This document shows positions 6,549-14,025 of a DNA stretch of 64,000 nucleotides, piece after piece (positions within the stretch are counted from its first letter, which is position 1; each line of letters opens with the position of its first letter). Source of the DNA: Methylorubrum suomiense. GTDB taxonomy: Bacteria > Pseudomonadota > Alphaproteobacteria > Rhizobiales > Beijerinckiaceae. The stretch covers positions 1 through 64,000 of the forward strand of contig NZ_BPRE01000017.1 in NCBI RefSeq assembly GCF_022179765.1. Reading direction: 5' to 3'. The translations under genes were made by a program, and so were the position numbers. The notes beneath the pieces are model-generated. The model saw only the letters and a program-made list of their open reading frames with translations. It was not told the origin of the DNA and made no database searches.

Positions 6549-7237
6549 TGACGGACGAGAAGATCAGGAAGGCGCAGGGCCAACGGCTTAAGGCCGCCCG
6601 AAAGGCGGCCGGCTACCGTTCTGCGCGTGAGGCCGCTTTGCAAAACGAATGGCCGGAAAGCACTTTCCGAGCACACGAGGGGGGCACCCGGACGATCGGT
6701 CAGGACGATGCAGAGCGCTACGCAGCCCGTTTTCGCTTCGATGGTGTGGAAGTCACGGCTCGCGGCATCCTGTTCGGCGACGCCGATGCCTCTGAGCAGG
6801 TGATTTCAGGCGCTGGCACGGTTGGCGTTAAGGGGCTGATTGCGGCCGGGGGTGTCATCGAGACGGCATCAGAGCAGATCGCCGAGGGGGACAGCCTTTA
6901 CGAGATCGCGGTGCCGTTCCCGGTAGAGGAAGGTGTGATCGGCTTCCGGGTCAGCGGCAATTCGGGCTATCCGAAATACGATGAGGACGACGTCGTGCTC
7001 TGCTCAAAGCACGGTGAAAACCCAGAACGCTTAGTGGGCGCATATGCAGCGGTCATAACTAAGACGGGTGACCGATACCTGAAACGGATTCTCCAGGGGT
7101 CGAAGAAGGGGGCATATCACCTCGAAAGCTTCAACGCTCCCCTCATCATGGATGCTCGGCTACGCTGGGCCTCTGGTATCATCACAACCGTTCATGCGCG
7201 TCACTGGCGCCAACTCACCGAACTGAAATCGGATTAG
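6548..7237 (+). CDS. CI-like repressor with LexA/S24 self-cleavage domain
   Basis: The 229-aa protein has an N-terminal helix-turn-helix region (about residues 8-60) and a C-terminal S24 peptidase domain (about 115-225). Candidate catalytic residues are S139 (in GNSGYPKY, where the family usually has NSM) and K179 (in YLKRIL). An Ala-Gly pair at 100-101 (LIAAGGVIE) is in the right place for the self-cleavage site, so SOS induction is likely. I use ATG 6548; no Shine-Dalgarno precedes it and an operator touches it, so the maintenance transcript may be leaderless, as for lambda cI. Confidence 0.85.
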   Translation: MTDEKIRKAQGQRLKAARKAAGYRSAREAALQNEWPESTFRAHEGGTRTIGQDDAERYAARFRFDGVEVTARGILFGDADASEQVISGAGTVGVKGLIAAGGVIETASEQIAEGDSLYEIAVPFPVEEGVIGFRVSGNSGYPKYDEDDVVLCSKHGENPERLVGAYAAVITKTGDRYLKRILQGSKKGAYHLESFNAPLIMDARLRWASGIITTVHARHWRQLTELKSD

Positions 7238-7494
7238 AACGGTATATCGTCATTTATATCAGGCGGTACATGGCCAAACACAGCAATTGCAATTGGCGCC
7301 TCCGTATCGCCGATATCCTCATCGCCACGCAGAAGAAAAGCTGCCGCTCCAACCCCGCTTTTACCTTCGCAATGTCTCTGCGCTCGTGCTCGGGCCTCAT
7401 CTGCGTTTTTGCATGCGATAGCGCGGCCCGCTGATATACTTCCTCGCCGGTCTCGGACGAACGTCTGAACTGCGTAACGCGACGTCGATGCCAT
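7234..7494 (-). CDS. Small protein with an SSB-like acidic C-terminal tip
   Basis: The 86-aa product has a strong GGAGG ribosome site 6 nt before its ATG. It begins with a basic beta-strand region (about residues 5-25), continues with a helix (NADEARARAQRH, 30-41), and ends in PPDINDDIPF. The last residues D-D-I-P-F are the conserved peptide by which single-stranded DNA-binding protein recruits RecO, PriA, RecQ, exonuclease I and others. The protein has no OB-fold signature. It might compete for those partners or be recruited with them. It converges with the repressor gene. Confidence 0.6.
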   Translation of the reverse strand: MASTSRYAVQTFVRDRRGSISAGRAIACKNADEARARAQRHCEGKSGVGAAAFLLRGDEDIGDTEAPIAIAVFGHVPPDINDDIPF

Positions 7495-7621
7495 TCGGCC
7501 CTCCGTGATTCGACAACGTAAGGATGAGTGGCCGGTTCAGAACATTACAAGAACAAAATTCGAGGCTGTGGATGAGTGTGGATAGCGCTGTCCGTGCATC
7601 AGACGCAGCGTTTCGAGAAAT

Positions 7622-7664
7622 CGCTACACCATGTGTTGACTGAAATCGCTACGTCACGTAGCGT
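7622..7664 (+). promoter_or_regulatory. Early rightward promoter with two repressor operators
   Basis: CGCTAC-N5-GTGTTG (7622-7638, half matching) and the perfect CGCTACGTCACGTAGCG (7647-7663) start 25 bp apart, matching the immunity-region sites. TTGACT at 7636-7641 is a good -35. The expected -10 falls near 7659-7664 (TAGCGT, weak), inside the second operator. A bound repressor would occlude this promoter. Confidence 0.6.
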
Positions 7665-7685
7665 TTCTCCATCGCCTCCCCAGCG

Positions 7686-7991
7686 ATGGAGCCACCCTTG
7701 CCCCACGACACTGTCACGGAACGCCTGCCGGCCGACGCACCCGTAGAGGACCGCGTTCGCGCGTTGCTCGCTGATCACCTTGGGCACGACGCAGCGCGCG
7801 TCATCGACGATGCCCGGCTCGTCCAGGACCTCGGCGCCGATAGCCTCGACTTTGTCGAGATCGCCATCACCGTCGAAGAGCAGTTCTCGATTGAGGTGCC
7901 CGACGATCAAGTCGAGAGCGCCCGCACCGTGGGCGATATCGTGAAGCTGGTGCGTTCGCTGGTCGACGCCGCACCCACGAAGGCCGCCTAA
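7686..7991 (+). CDS. Phage-encoded acyl carrier protein
   Basis: The 101-aa protein has the full acyl carrier fold: helix 1 (VEDRVRALLADHLG, about 20-33), a loop, and the phosphopantetheine site D-S-L at 52-54 (S53) within LGADSLDFVEIAITVEEQF. Helix 3 and the closing TVGDIVKLV follow near 85-93. An N-terminal extension of about 18 residues precedes the fold. It is the first gene after the repressed early promoter. Its carrier function needs a host phosphopantetheinyl transferase; no acyl-modifying partner gene is in the early operon, so its target is unknown. Confidence 0.9.
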   Translation: MEPPLPHDTVTERLPADAPVEDRVRALLADHLGHDAARVIDDARLVQDLGADSLDFVEIAITVEEQFSIEVPDDQVESARTVGDIVKLVRSLVDAAPTKAA

Positions 7992-7992
7992 G

Positions 7993-8079
7993 ATGGCCGC
8001 CTTCCAGACCACCCTTATCGCCCTGAGCCTCGTCCCCGTGTTGTGGGGCGTCGCTCACCACCTGTTCGGGCGGGCGTGA
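7993..8079 (+). CDS. Tiny membrane peptide, 28 aa
   Basis: An ATG 1 nt after the ACP stop codon opens a 28-codon frame encoding one hydrophobic helix (about residues 4-20, TTLIALSLVPVLWGV) and a basic tail. Its stop overlaps the next start (TGATG). Translational coupling on both sides supports it as a real single-pass membrane peptide. Function unknown. Confidence 0.45.
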   Translation: MAAFQTTLIALSLVPVLWGVAHHLFGRA

Positions 8080-8498
8080 TGAACGCGCCCCTCCGCTCCG
8101 ACGCGGTCGCGATCGCGCTTCAGCCGGCGACCACCGTCTTTCGGGTCCGCCAGCGCACCCCACTCACCTTCGACGTGGTGCTGGAAATGACCGGCCCGCA
8201 CGTCGTTGAGACTGGCGAGCTCGCGATCGTCGTGGCCTCCGGCCTCTACGGAGCGGATGCCGCCAACGCTGCGGCCGAGGGTCTGGCCGACGCCTTCCGG
8301 GCCGAGCATCCGGGCCGCATCGCGTCGGTTCGGATCGCGCCGGGGACCGTCCCGCGCTCCGCCGCGCCCGGCTCCGCCTTCGGCCGCTTCGTCGCGGCCA
8401 CCACCATCCGTCGCCGCCCCGAACTCGTCAGCCCCGACGATCCCGCGCGGGTCGAGCAGGCCGAGCGGCATCTCGCTTTCCTCCGGAGCCTGCCGTGA
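8079..8498 (+). CDS. Phage hypothetical protein, 139 aa
   Basis: ATG 8079 overlaps the preceding stop codon. The product alternates beta-rich stretches (TVFRVRQRTPLTFDVVLEM at about 20-38) with an Ala-rich helix (ADAANAAAEGLADAFRAEH, about 61-79). No known domain is recognised. It is translationally coupled to genes on both sides in the early operon. Confidence 0.5.
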   Translation: MNAPLRSDAVAIALQPATTVFRVRQRTPLTFDVVLEMTGPHVVETGELAIVVASGLYGADAANAAAEGLADAFRAEHPGRIASVRIAPGTVPRSAAPGSAFGRFVAATTIRRRPELVSPDDPARVEQAERHLAFLRSLP

Positions 8499-8740
8499 GC
8501 GCCGCCATCATCCCCTGCGCCTCCGCTGGCGAGATCAGCGACGCGCTCCGGCGCATCGAGACCCGGATCACCGAAGCCGCCTACGACGCCGAGGCCATCC
8601 TCGAGGGGATCGCGTCCGGACTCGGCGGCCCCGACCACCTCGCCCGCACCGCCAACCTGCACGCCGAGCTGCTCGGCCTCGCGGCCATGGTCGGCGCCAT
8701 CGCGAACGCCTCCGCCACCCCCAGCCAGCGAGCCGCCTGA
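8495..8740 (+). CDS. Phage hypothetical helical protein, 81 aa, GTG start
   Basis: GTG 8495 forms a GTGA overlap with the previous stop. The 81-aa product is almost entirely helical, with an amphipathic stretch around residues 12-35 and an Ala/Leu-rich one at 50-70. No family is recognised. It lies in the coupled early operon. Confidence 0.5.
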   Translation: MSAAIIPCASAGEISDALRRIETRITEAAYDAEAILEGIASGLGGPDHLARTANLHAELLGLAAMVGAIANASATPSQRAA

Positions 8741-8859
8741 TGATTTGGGCTCTCATCACCCGCCTGCCCGACCTGCTGGCCGTCATCGGCTTCGGCACCT
8801 GCATCTGGGCGGTCGTGCGCTTCACCACCTTCATCAACCGCCGTTCGCGCGGTCGCTGA
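8740..8859 (+). CDS. Small membrane protein, 39 aa
   Basis: ATG 8740 overlaps the stop of the preceding gene. The 39-aa product has one clear transmembrane helix (about residues 8-27, PDLLAVIGFGTCIWAVVRF) and a strongly basic C-terminus (RRSRGR), predicting that the tail faces the cytoplasm. Function unknown. Confidence 0.45.
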   Translation: MIWALITRLPDLLAVIGFGTCIWAVVRFTTFINRRSRGR

Positions 8860-8911
8860 TCCCGATGACGGGCCGGGAATAGCCTCGTCTCACATCACAG
8901 GAAAGCATTCG

Positions 8912-9355
8912 ATGTTTGGAGCACTGAAAAAAGCATTCGGCGCCGGGGCCAAGGAAATCAAGGCCGACTATTCGCAGAACAAGGACTATCTCGAAGCTGT
9001 CTGCGCAGCCTCCGCCCTCGTCGCCTACGCCGACGGCGAGCTTGAGGACTCGGAGCGCTCCAAGGCCATTCGCACGATCACCCAGCACCCGAAGCTCGGT
9101 GAGATGTACCGCGCTGACGTCATCGAGAGCACGGTCGATGCGATGTTCAAGCGGGCAAAGGACGCGTCCGGCCGTCAGCTGCTCGCCCGCGAACTCGACG
9201 ACATCAAGGGCCGCGAAGGCTCGATGGCTGAGGACGTCTACCTCGTCGCGCTCGACGTCGCGATGGCCGACGGCACCCTAGAGCCGGAGGAAGAGGTCGT
9301 CCTCAAGAAGCTGGCGACCCGCCTCGGCGTGGATCTCTCGAAATTCGAGTTCTGA
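8912..9355 (+). CDS. TerB-like protein
   Basis: The 147-aa acidic helical protein has the TerB/DUF533 pattern: A-L-V-A-Y-A-D-G-E-L near residue 36 and the repeat A-M-A-D-G-x-x-x-x-E-E near 118, each an acidic helix-loop motif. AGGAAAG lies 8 nt before ATG 8912. TerB-like proteins are found in tellurite-resistance and phage-defence gene sets and bind metal ions. Here a single copy sits in a phage early operon with no other ter gene, so a defence or superinfection role is only a guess. Confidence 0.7.
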   Translation: MFGALKKAFGAGAKEIKADYSQNKDYLEAVCAASALVAYADGELEDSERSKAIRTITQHPKLGEMYRADVIESTVDAMFKRAKDASGRQLLARELDDIKGREGSMAEDVYLVALDVAMADGTLEPEEEVVLKKLATRLGVDLSKFEF

Positions 9356-9415
9356 CCCGCCCGCCGGGTCGCCCGCCGGCCCGGCACCTCCTCCTCCGTC
9401 ATGAAAGAGCGCCCC

Positions 9416-9793
9416 ATGAGCGCGCCCGAAGCCCAACCCGTGTCTACCGCCCAATCGGCGCGGATCGTCGACCTCTGCGACCGCGCGCTCGCCCAAATCC
9501 GCTGGGCCTCCTACTCCGACCTCGTCGCCCGCATCGAGTACCTCGAGCGACTGGCCGCGCTCCGGTACGGGCAGGTCTACGCCCTCACCTTCGATCACGA
9601 GGCAGTGGCGCAAGGCATCCACCGCAACACCGAGGCGAGCCTCGAGGAGGCGATCGAGCTTGCCGCCAGCGCCGCGCGCCGTGGCGCCAGCTTCCTCATG
9701 GAGGCGATCGCCCACCCGGACCTGAGCGACCCGCCCGCGAACGTCGTGCTGTTCGCGGCCCACCGCATCCAGGTCGCGGCAGGTCGGCCATGA
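9416..9793 (+). CDS. Phage hypothetical protein, 125 aa
   Basis: ATG 9416 is chosen over ATG 9401 because an AAAGAG stretch precedes it at ribosome-site distance. The helical, acidic product includes ARIEYLERLAALRYGQVYAL near residues 37-56 and ends LFAAHRIQVAAGRP. No domain is recognised. It overlaps the next small membrane gene by 4 nt. Confidence 0.5.
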   Translation: MSAPEAQPVSTAQSARIVDLCDRALAQIRWASYSDLVARIEYLERLAALRYGQVYALTFDHEAVAQGIHRNTEASLEEAIELAASAARRGASFLMEAIAHPDLSDPPANVVLFAAHRIQVAAGRP

Positions 9794-9933
9794 GCGCCGA
9801 CCAGATCCCCGCCGGCCTCGCCGGCATCGTCTTCATTCTTCTCATCGCCTCGCTGTGCGCCTCCGCGACCGCCCGTCGCGACAGTCTCCGCCAGCAGGCA
9901 ACCGACGACGGGGAGGGCCGCGACCGTGGCTGA
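9790..9933 (+). CDS. Small single-pass membrane protein, 47 aa
   Basis: ATG 9790 overlaps the preceding stop. One hydrophobic helix (about residues 8-26, AGLAGIVFILLIASLCASA) is followed by a charged cytoplasmic-type tail of about 20 residues. It is the third tiny membrane protein in this operon. Function unknown. Confidence 0.45.
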   Translation: MSADQIPAGLAGIVFILLIASLCASATARRDSLRQQATDDGEGRDRG

Positions 9934-10177
9934 GCATCTCCGTATGCGGCGGCACAGCGCCGACCACGACGACCACTGCCTGATCACGGCTTACGGAATG
10001 AACTGGCGGATCACCGGTGTCAGCCGCACCGGCGTCCTGTCGCTTGGCCAGCTTGAGCGACCGGAAAACCGCATCCGCCTCGACACCTCCGCCGTCGATT
10101 TCGGCTCGTACTGCGCCGAGGCTGCGGCGTGGCTGGCCCCGGATCTGGCGATCAGCAACGCCGAGGCGTTGTCATGA
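9926..10177 (+). CDS. Phage hypothetical protein, 83 aa, GTG start
   Basis: GTG 9926 lies inside the end of the previous gene, an 8-nt overlap. The product starts VAEHLRMRRHSADHDDH and contains YGMNWRITGVSRTGVLSLGQ, a beta-rich core suggestive of a small barrel. No family is assigned. It overlaps the HNH gene start by 4 nt. Confidence 0.5.
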   Translation: MAEHLRMRRHSADHDDHCLITAYGMNWRITGVSRTGVLSLGQLERPENRIRLDTSAVDFGSYCAEAAAWLAPDLAISNAEALS

Positions 10178-10596
10178 TCTCGCTGGAGAAGCTCTTCGAC
10201 CTCACCGGCGGCACCTGCTGCTACTGCGGTTGCCAGACCTATCTGCCGCGCAGCGAGCCCCGCGCGGTCGTTGCCGCCCGCTTCGGCCTCGCCCTCGGGC
10301 AGCCCGGCGTGAAGAAGGCCCTGCGCCGCCGAACGGCCACGCGCGAGCACATCGTGCGGAAGGCGGACGGTGGAGGCGACAACCGTCGCAACCTCACTAT
10401 CGCCTGCCACCTCTGCAACATCACCCGCGGAGCGGCCTCGCCCGACCAGCACCGCGCCGCCATCGCCCGCGCCGTCGCCGCGGGCATCCATCCCAACCAC
10501 ACGCCAAAGATCGACCTGACGAAGGGGGCGCTGCGGCGTGCCCGGCGCGCGGTCGGCCTCTGCCCCGAAATCGCGGAGTCATCTCATGTCGGTTGA
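10174..10596 (+). CDS. HNH endonuclease
   Basis: The 140-aa protein has a zinc-ribbon HNH layout: CCYCG at 15-19 (C15/C18), the catalytic segment REHIVRKADGGGDN at 57-70 (H59), N73, and ACHLCN at 77-82 (C78/C81). That is the McrA/HNH_5 type fold used by phage nicking and packaging-associated nucleases. ATG 10174 overlaps the previous stop by 4 nt. Here, beside recombination genes rather than terminase, a recombination or anti-host role is as likely as packaging. Confidence 0.8.
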   Translation: MISLEKLFDLTGGTCCYCGCQTYLPRSEPRAVVAARFGLALGQPGVKKALRRRTATREHIVRKADGGGDNRRNLTIACHLCNITRGAASPDQHRAAIARAVAAGIHPNHTPKIDLTKGALRRARRAVGLCPEIAESSHVG

Positions 10597-10924
10597 GCGC
10601 GTCACCCTCACCGGGCTCGCGCCCGCCGGCCTCTTGGCCGACCTGCACGACGTCGGCGCCTACGGGCCATTCCACGTCGACCCGCACCGGACCGCCTGCG
10701 TGCTGGACCGCGAGGGCCACGGCGTCGTCGTCATCGCCGCTGCCGAGGCTGGCCCCGTCATCCGCCGCAAGCTGGCGGAACTGCTCGCCGCGAGCCTCAC
10801 CCAGCTCGAAGCCGAGGCGCGCCGCGTCACGAACGGCTTCGATCCCGACCACCTTGAAGCCGTGTCCGAGCAAAGCCGCGCCCTTGGCGAGCGGCTGGCC
10901 CGGCGCCGCTCTGCTGCGGAGTGA
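10586..10924 (+). CDS. Phage hypothetical protein, 112 aa
   Basis: ATG 10586 lies 11 nt inside the HNH gene. The product contains a beta-rich first half (HRTACVLDREGHGVVVIAAA around residues 35-54) and a helical second half rich in Glu, Ala and Arg. No family is recognised. It is directly upstream of, and overlaps, the SMC-like ATPase gene, so it may be its partner. Confidence 0.5.
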   Translation: MSVERVTLTGLAPAGLLADLHDVGAYGPFHVDPHRTACVLDREGHGVVVIAAAEAGPVIRRKLAELLAASLTQLEAEARRVTNGFDPDHLEAVSEQSRALGERLARRRSAAE

Positions 10925-12243
10925 CCGACATGAAGATCATCGAGTTGACCGCCGAGAACGTGAAGCGGCTGAAGGCGGTCGCGATCCGGCCGGATGGCAA
11001 CCTGGTCGAGATCAGCGGCCGGAACGGGCAGGGCAAAAGTTCCGTCCTCGACGCGATCTGGTGGGCCCTGTCGGGCACGTCGCACATCCAATCCGTCCCG
11101 ATCCGGAAGGGCGCGACCGAGGCCCGCATTCGCCTGGACCTTGGCGAGTTGAAGGTGATCCGCACCTTCAAGAAGCGCGAGGATGAGACCTTCACCACGT
11201 CGATTGTGGTGGAGAGCCAGGAAGGGGCCCGATTCCCCTCGCCCCAGCGGATGCTCGACAGCCTGCTCGGCGAACTGTCGTTCGACCCGCTGGCCTTCAG
11301 CCGCATGGAGGGGCGCCAGCAGCTCGAAGCCCTGAAGCGCTTCGTGCCCGACGTCGATTTCGCCGGCATCGAGAAGGCGAACAAGGCCGATTTCGACCGG
11401 CGCACCGACGTAAACCGGCAGGCGAAGACGCTCCGGGCTCAAGCCGGCGTCATCGTTGTGCCGGCCGACGCGCCTGCGGAACGGATCGACGAGTCCGCGC
11501 TGGTCGAGGAGATGGAGCGGGCCGGCGAGCACAACGCCGACCTGGAGCGGCGCAAGATGCGTCGCGAGCAGGCAGCACAGGACATCGCCACGAAGCGCCG
11601 GGATGCGGAGCGGGAGCGATCGATCGCAGCCGATCTGCGCGCGCAGGCCGAAGCTGCCGAAGCCCGCGCACGGGTCGAGGACGGCGTCGCCGACGACCTG
11701 AAAAGGAGGCTAGACGGCGCCGAGAAGCTGCCGGAGACGGTCGATACCGCGGCCTTACGGGTCCGGATCGACGAGGCTCGTAGCCTGAACCACGCCGTCG
11801 CATTGCGTGAGCAGCGCACCGCCATCGAGGCCAAGGTGCGCGAGGCCGAAGAGGCATCATCCGCGCTCACCCAGGCGATCGAGGGGCGCAACACGGCCAA
11901 GCGCGAAGCCATCGCGAAGGCGGAGCTTCCGGTCGCTGGTATCGCCTTCGGTGAAGACGAGATCCTGCTGAACGGCGTGCCGTTCGAGCAGGCTTCCTCA
12001 GCCGAGCAACTCCGCACGTCCGTCGCCATCGCGATCGCGGCCAACCCGAAGCTGCGGGTGATCCGCGTGCAGGACGGCTCGCTCCTCGACGAGGAGGCCA
12101 TGGCGATCCTGGCGGAGATGGCGGACGCCGCCGACTGCCAGGTCTGGATCGAGGTGGTGCAGTCCGGGCGCTCCACCGCTGTCGTCATCGAGGACGGGCA
12201 GGTGCGCGGCTCGATGGCCGTCGCCTCCGAAGCTGCGGAGTGA
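10921..12243 (+). CDS. SMC/RecF-like AAA ATPase of the phage recombination module
   Basis: The 440-aa protein has a Walker A at residues 33-41 (GRNGQGKSS), a long Glu/Arg/Ala coiled coil from about 195 to 330 and a C-terminal ABC-type half (EQLRTSVAIAIAA, then IRVQDGSLLDEEAM as the Walker B region). This is the half-SMC layout of phage ATPases that accompany YqaJ-type exonucleases, analogous to SbcC with SbcD. The GTG start at 10921 overlaps the previous stop; ATG 10930 is an alternative. The next gene overlaps by 4 nt, supporting a complex with the nuclease. Confidence 0.8.
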   Translation: MTDMKIIELTAENVKRLKAVAIRPDGNLVEISGRNGQGKSSVLDAIWWALSGTSHIQSVPIRKGATEARIRLDLGELKVIRTFKKREDETFTTSIVVESQEGARFPSPQRMLDSLLGELSFDPLAFSRMEGRQQLEALKRFVPDVDFAGIEKANKADFDRRTDVNRQAKTLRAQAGVIVVPADAPAERIDESALVEEMERAGEHNADLERRKMRREQAAQDIATKRRDAERERSIAADLRAQAEAAEARARVEDGVADDLKRRLDGAEKLPETVDTAALRVRIDEARSLNHAVALREQRTAIEAKVREAEEASSALTQAIEGRNTAKREAIAKAELPVAGIAFGEDEILLNGVPFEQASSAEQLRTSVAIAIAANPKLRVIRVQDGSLLDEEAMAILAEMADAADCQVWIEVVQSGRSTAVVIEDGQVRGSMAVASEAAE

Positions 12244-12968
12244 TCCCCATGGAGATGATCGACAAGGCCGGGATGCGGCCGACCGTGCGCATCCATCACA
12301 ATCTGCACCAGGGCTCGGAGCAGTGGCTGGCCGCCCGGTGCGGCATGCTCACCGCGAGCGAAATGAGCCTGATCGTCACCCCGACGCTCAAGGTCGCCAA
12401 GAACGAGAAGGAGAAGGCTCACCTCTACGAGCTGCTCGCCCAGCGCATCGGCGGCTACGTCGAGCCCCATTACGTCAGCAACGACATGCTGCGCGGGCAC
12501 GAGGACGAGATCGAGGCGCTCGCCCTCTACGCGAAGCACTTCGCACCGACCGAAGCCGTCGGCTTCATCACGAACGACAAATGGGGCTTCACGCTCGGCT
12601 ACTCGCCCGACGCCCTGGTCGGCCCCGACGGCTTGGTCGAGACCAAGTCCCGCCGGCAGAAGTACCAGATCGAGACCTTCGTGGTTCACGTGCTCGCGGA
12701 GACGATCCCCGCCGATTACGTGATCCAGATCCAGACCGGGCTCCTCGTGAGCGAACGGTCGTGGTGCGACCTGATTTCGTATTCCGGCGGCCTGCCGCTG
12801 GCCTGCATCCGCGCCTATCCCGACCCGAAGGTTCAGGCCGCGATCGTCGAGGCCGCCGAGGGCTTCGAGGAGCGGCTGGCCGAGGCGCACGGGCGATACC
12901 TCGAAGCCGTCGAGAAGGCCGGTAACATCCCGACCCAGCGTCGCGCCGAGGGGGAGATCCTCGCGTGA
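12240..12968 (+). CDS. YqaJ-type viral exonuclease (lambda exonuclease superfamily)
   Basis: YqaJ enzymes resect duplex DNA 5' to 3' for phage single-strand annealing. The 242-aa protein shows the PD-(D/E)xK core: acidic residues in GHEDEIEAL (87-94), D124 in YSPDALVG, then E134-T-K136 in LVETKSRR. GTG 12240 overlaps the ATPase stop; ATG 12249 is also possible. It forms the recombination module with the upstream ATPase and probably the next gene. Confidence 0.9.
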   Translation: MIPMEMIDKAGMRPTVRIHHNLHQGSEQWLAARCGMLTASEMSLIVTPTLKVAKNEKEKAHLYELLAQRIGGYVEPHYVSNDMLRGHEDEIEALALYAKHFAPTEAVGFITNDKWGFTLGYSPDALVGPDGLVETKSRRQKYQIETFVVHVLAETIPADYVIQIQTGLLVSERSWCDLISYSGGLPLACIRAYPDPKVQAAIVEAAEGFEERLAEAHGRYLEAVEKAGNIPTQRRAEGEILA

Positions 12969-13570
12969 CCGACCTCTCGCAGACCATCGCTCCCAAGAGC
13001 GACCAGCTCAACGCCGACGACCTGATCGGCGGCCCCCGCACCATCAAGGTCACCCGCGTCTCGTCGATGCGGGAGCCCGACCAGCCCATCGCCATCTACT
13101 TCGAGGGCGACGGTGGGAAACCCTACAAGCCCGGCAAGTCGATGCGGCGCGTGCTCGTGCGCGTCTGGGGCAACGACGGCACCGCCTACGCCGGCCGCCG
13201 CATGACGCTCTATCGCGACGATTCCGTACAGTTCGGCGGCGTGGCGGTCGGCGGCATCCGCATCAGCCATATGTCGAACATCGACGAGAACGTGACGCTC
13301 CCGCTCACGGTGACCCGGGCGAGCCGCAAGCCATTCACGGTCAAGCCGCTGGCCGCCGAACGCTCCCCGTCGCCGCCCGTGGATCGCAAGGCCGCGCTCA
13401 TGAGCGCCGCCCGCGGCAAGGCTGTGCTCGGCACCGCAGAACTCGATGGCTGGCTCGCACGCCTGAACACCGCGCAGCGCGAGGCCGTCCGCGAAATCGA
13501 GACCGAGCTTCGCGACATCGCCACCGATGCGGACGACCGTCCGGCGGATCTCGACGGGGAGGCCGCCTGA
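12965..13570 (+). CDS. Phage hypothetical protein of the recombination module, 201 aa
   Basis: The protein follows the YqaJ nuclease with a 4-nt overlap, the position where phages usually place an annealing or single-strand-binding protein. Residues about 20-125 are beta-rich (RTIKVTRVSSM, MTLYRDDSVQFGGVAVGGIR), compatible with an OB-like fold. The C-terminal third is helical. It has no clear RecT, Erf or SSB motif, so annealing function is inference from position only. Confidence 0.5.
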   Translation: MTDLSQTIAPKSDQLNADDLIGGPRTIKVTRVSSMREPDQPIAIYFEGDGGKPYKPGKSMRRVLVRVWGNDGTAYAGRRMTLYRDDSVQFGGVAVGGIRISHMSNIDENVTLPLTVTRASRKPFTVKPLAAERSPSPPVDRKAALMSAARGKAVLGTAELDGWLARLNTAQREAVREIETELRDIATDADDRPADLDGEAA

Positions 13571-13571
13571 C

Positions 13572-14024
13572 ATGGCCAACCCCGCCATCTACTGCGCCGA
13601 TTGCGGCACCGAATGCGAGCAGGTCACCGGTCGCGAGGCCGGCGCCCGCGACCCCGACCTGATCGACGCCCAGGTCTGGGCCTGCTCCCTCTGCCCGGAG
13701 GCGTGGGCCCCGTGCGCAGCCGACGGCGCCGCTATCGGCCTCCCGGCTGGCCCCGACACCCGCAACGCCCGCGCCGTCCTGCGCGAGCGGCAGGTCGAGC
13801 GGCTGATCGGGGAGGCCCTGCGCCAGACCCCCAACGGTCGCGCCATCGCCGAGGAGCGCGTCGCGTCCTTCCTCGCGCACGAGCTGCGCCTGCCGATCGC
13901 CGAGGCCGCGGTCGATCGCCTCGACATCGAATGGTGCCGCCGCGCGTGGCTCGCCCTCAAGGGCGCCGCCTACGCCGACGTCGTGCGGCACGCCCAGACC
14001 TATCGCCCCAGGAAGGCTGCCTGA
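13572..14024 (+). CDS. Zinc-ribbon DUF3268-like phage protein
   Basis: The 150-aa protein opens with two CxxC knuckles: C8/C11 in YCADCG and C38/C41 in ACSLCPEAW. GLPAGPDTRNARAVLRERQ (about 57-75) follows, matching the zinc-finger-associated DUF3268 pattern in which a ribbon precedes a helical domain. Family function is unknown. It starts 1 nt after the previous stop and ends 1 nt before the next start. Confidence 0.6.
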   Translation: MANPAIYCADCGTECEQVTGREAGARDPDLIDAQVWACSLCPEAWAPCAADGAAIGLPAGPDTRNARAVLRERQVERLIGEALRQTPNGRAIAEERVASFLAHELRLPIAEAAVDRLDIEWCRRAWLALKGAAYADVVRHAQTYRPRKAA

Positions 14025-14025
14025 C

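Noticed and set aside
8912..9355. Tellurite-resistance (ter) operon
   Set aside because: Only a single TerB-like gene is present, with no terC, terD or terZ; a resistance operon is not supported.
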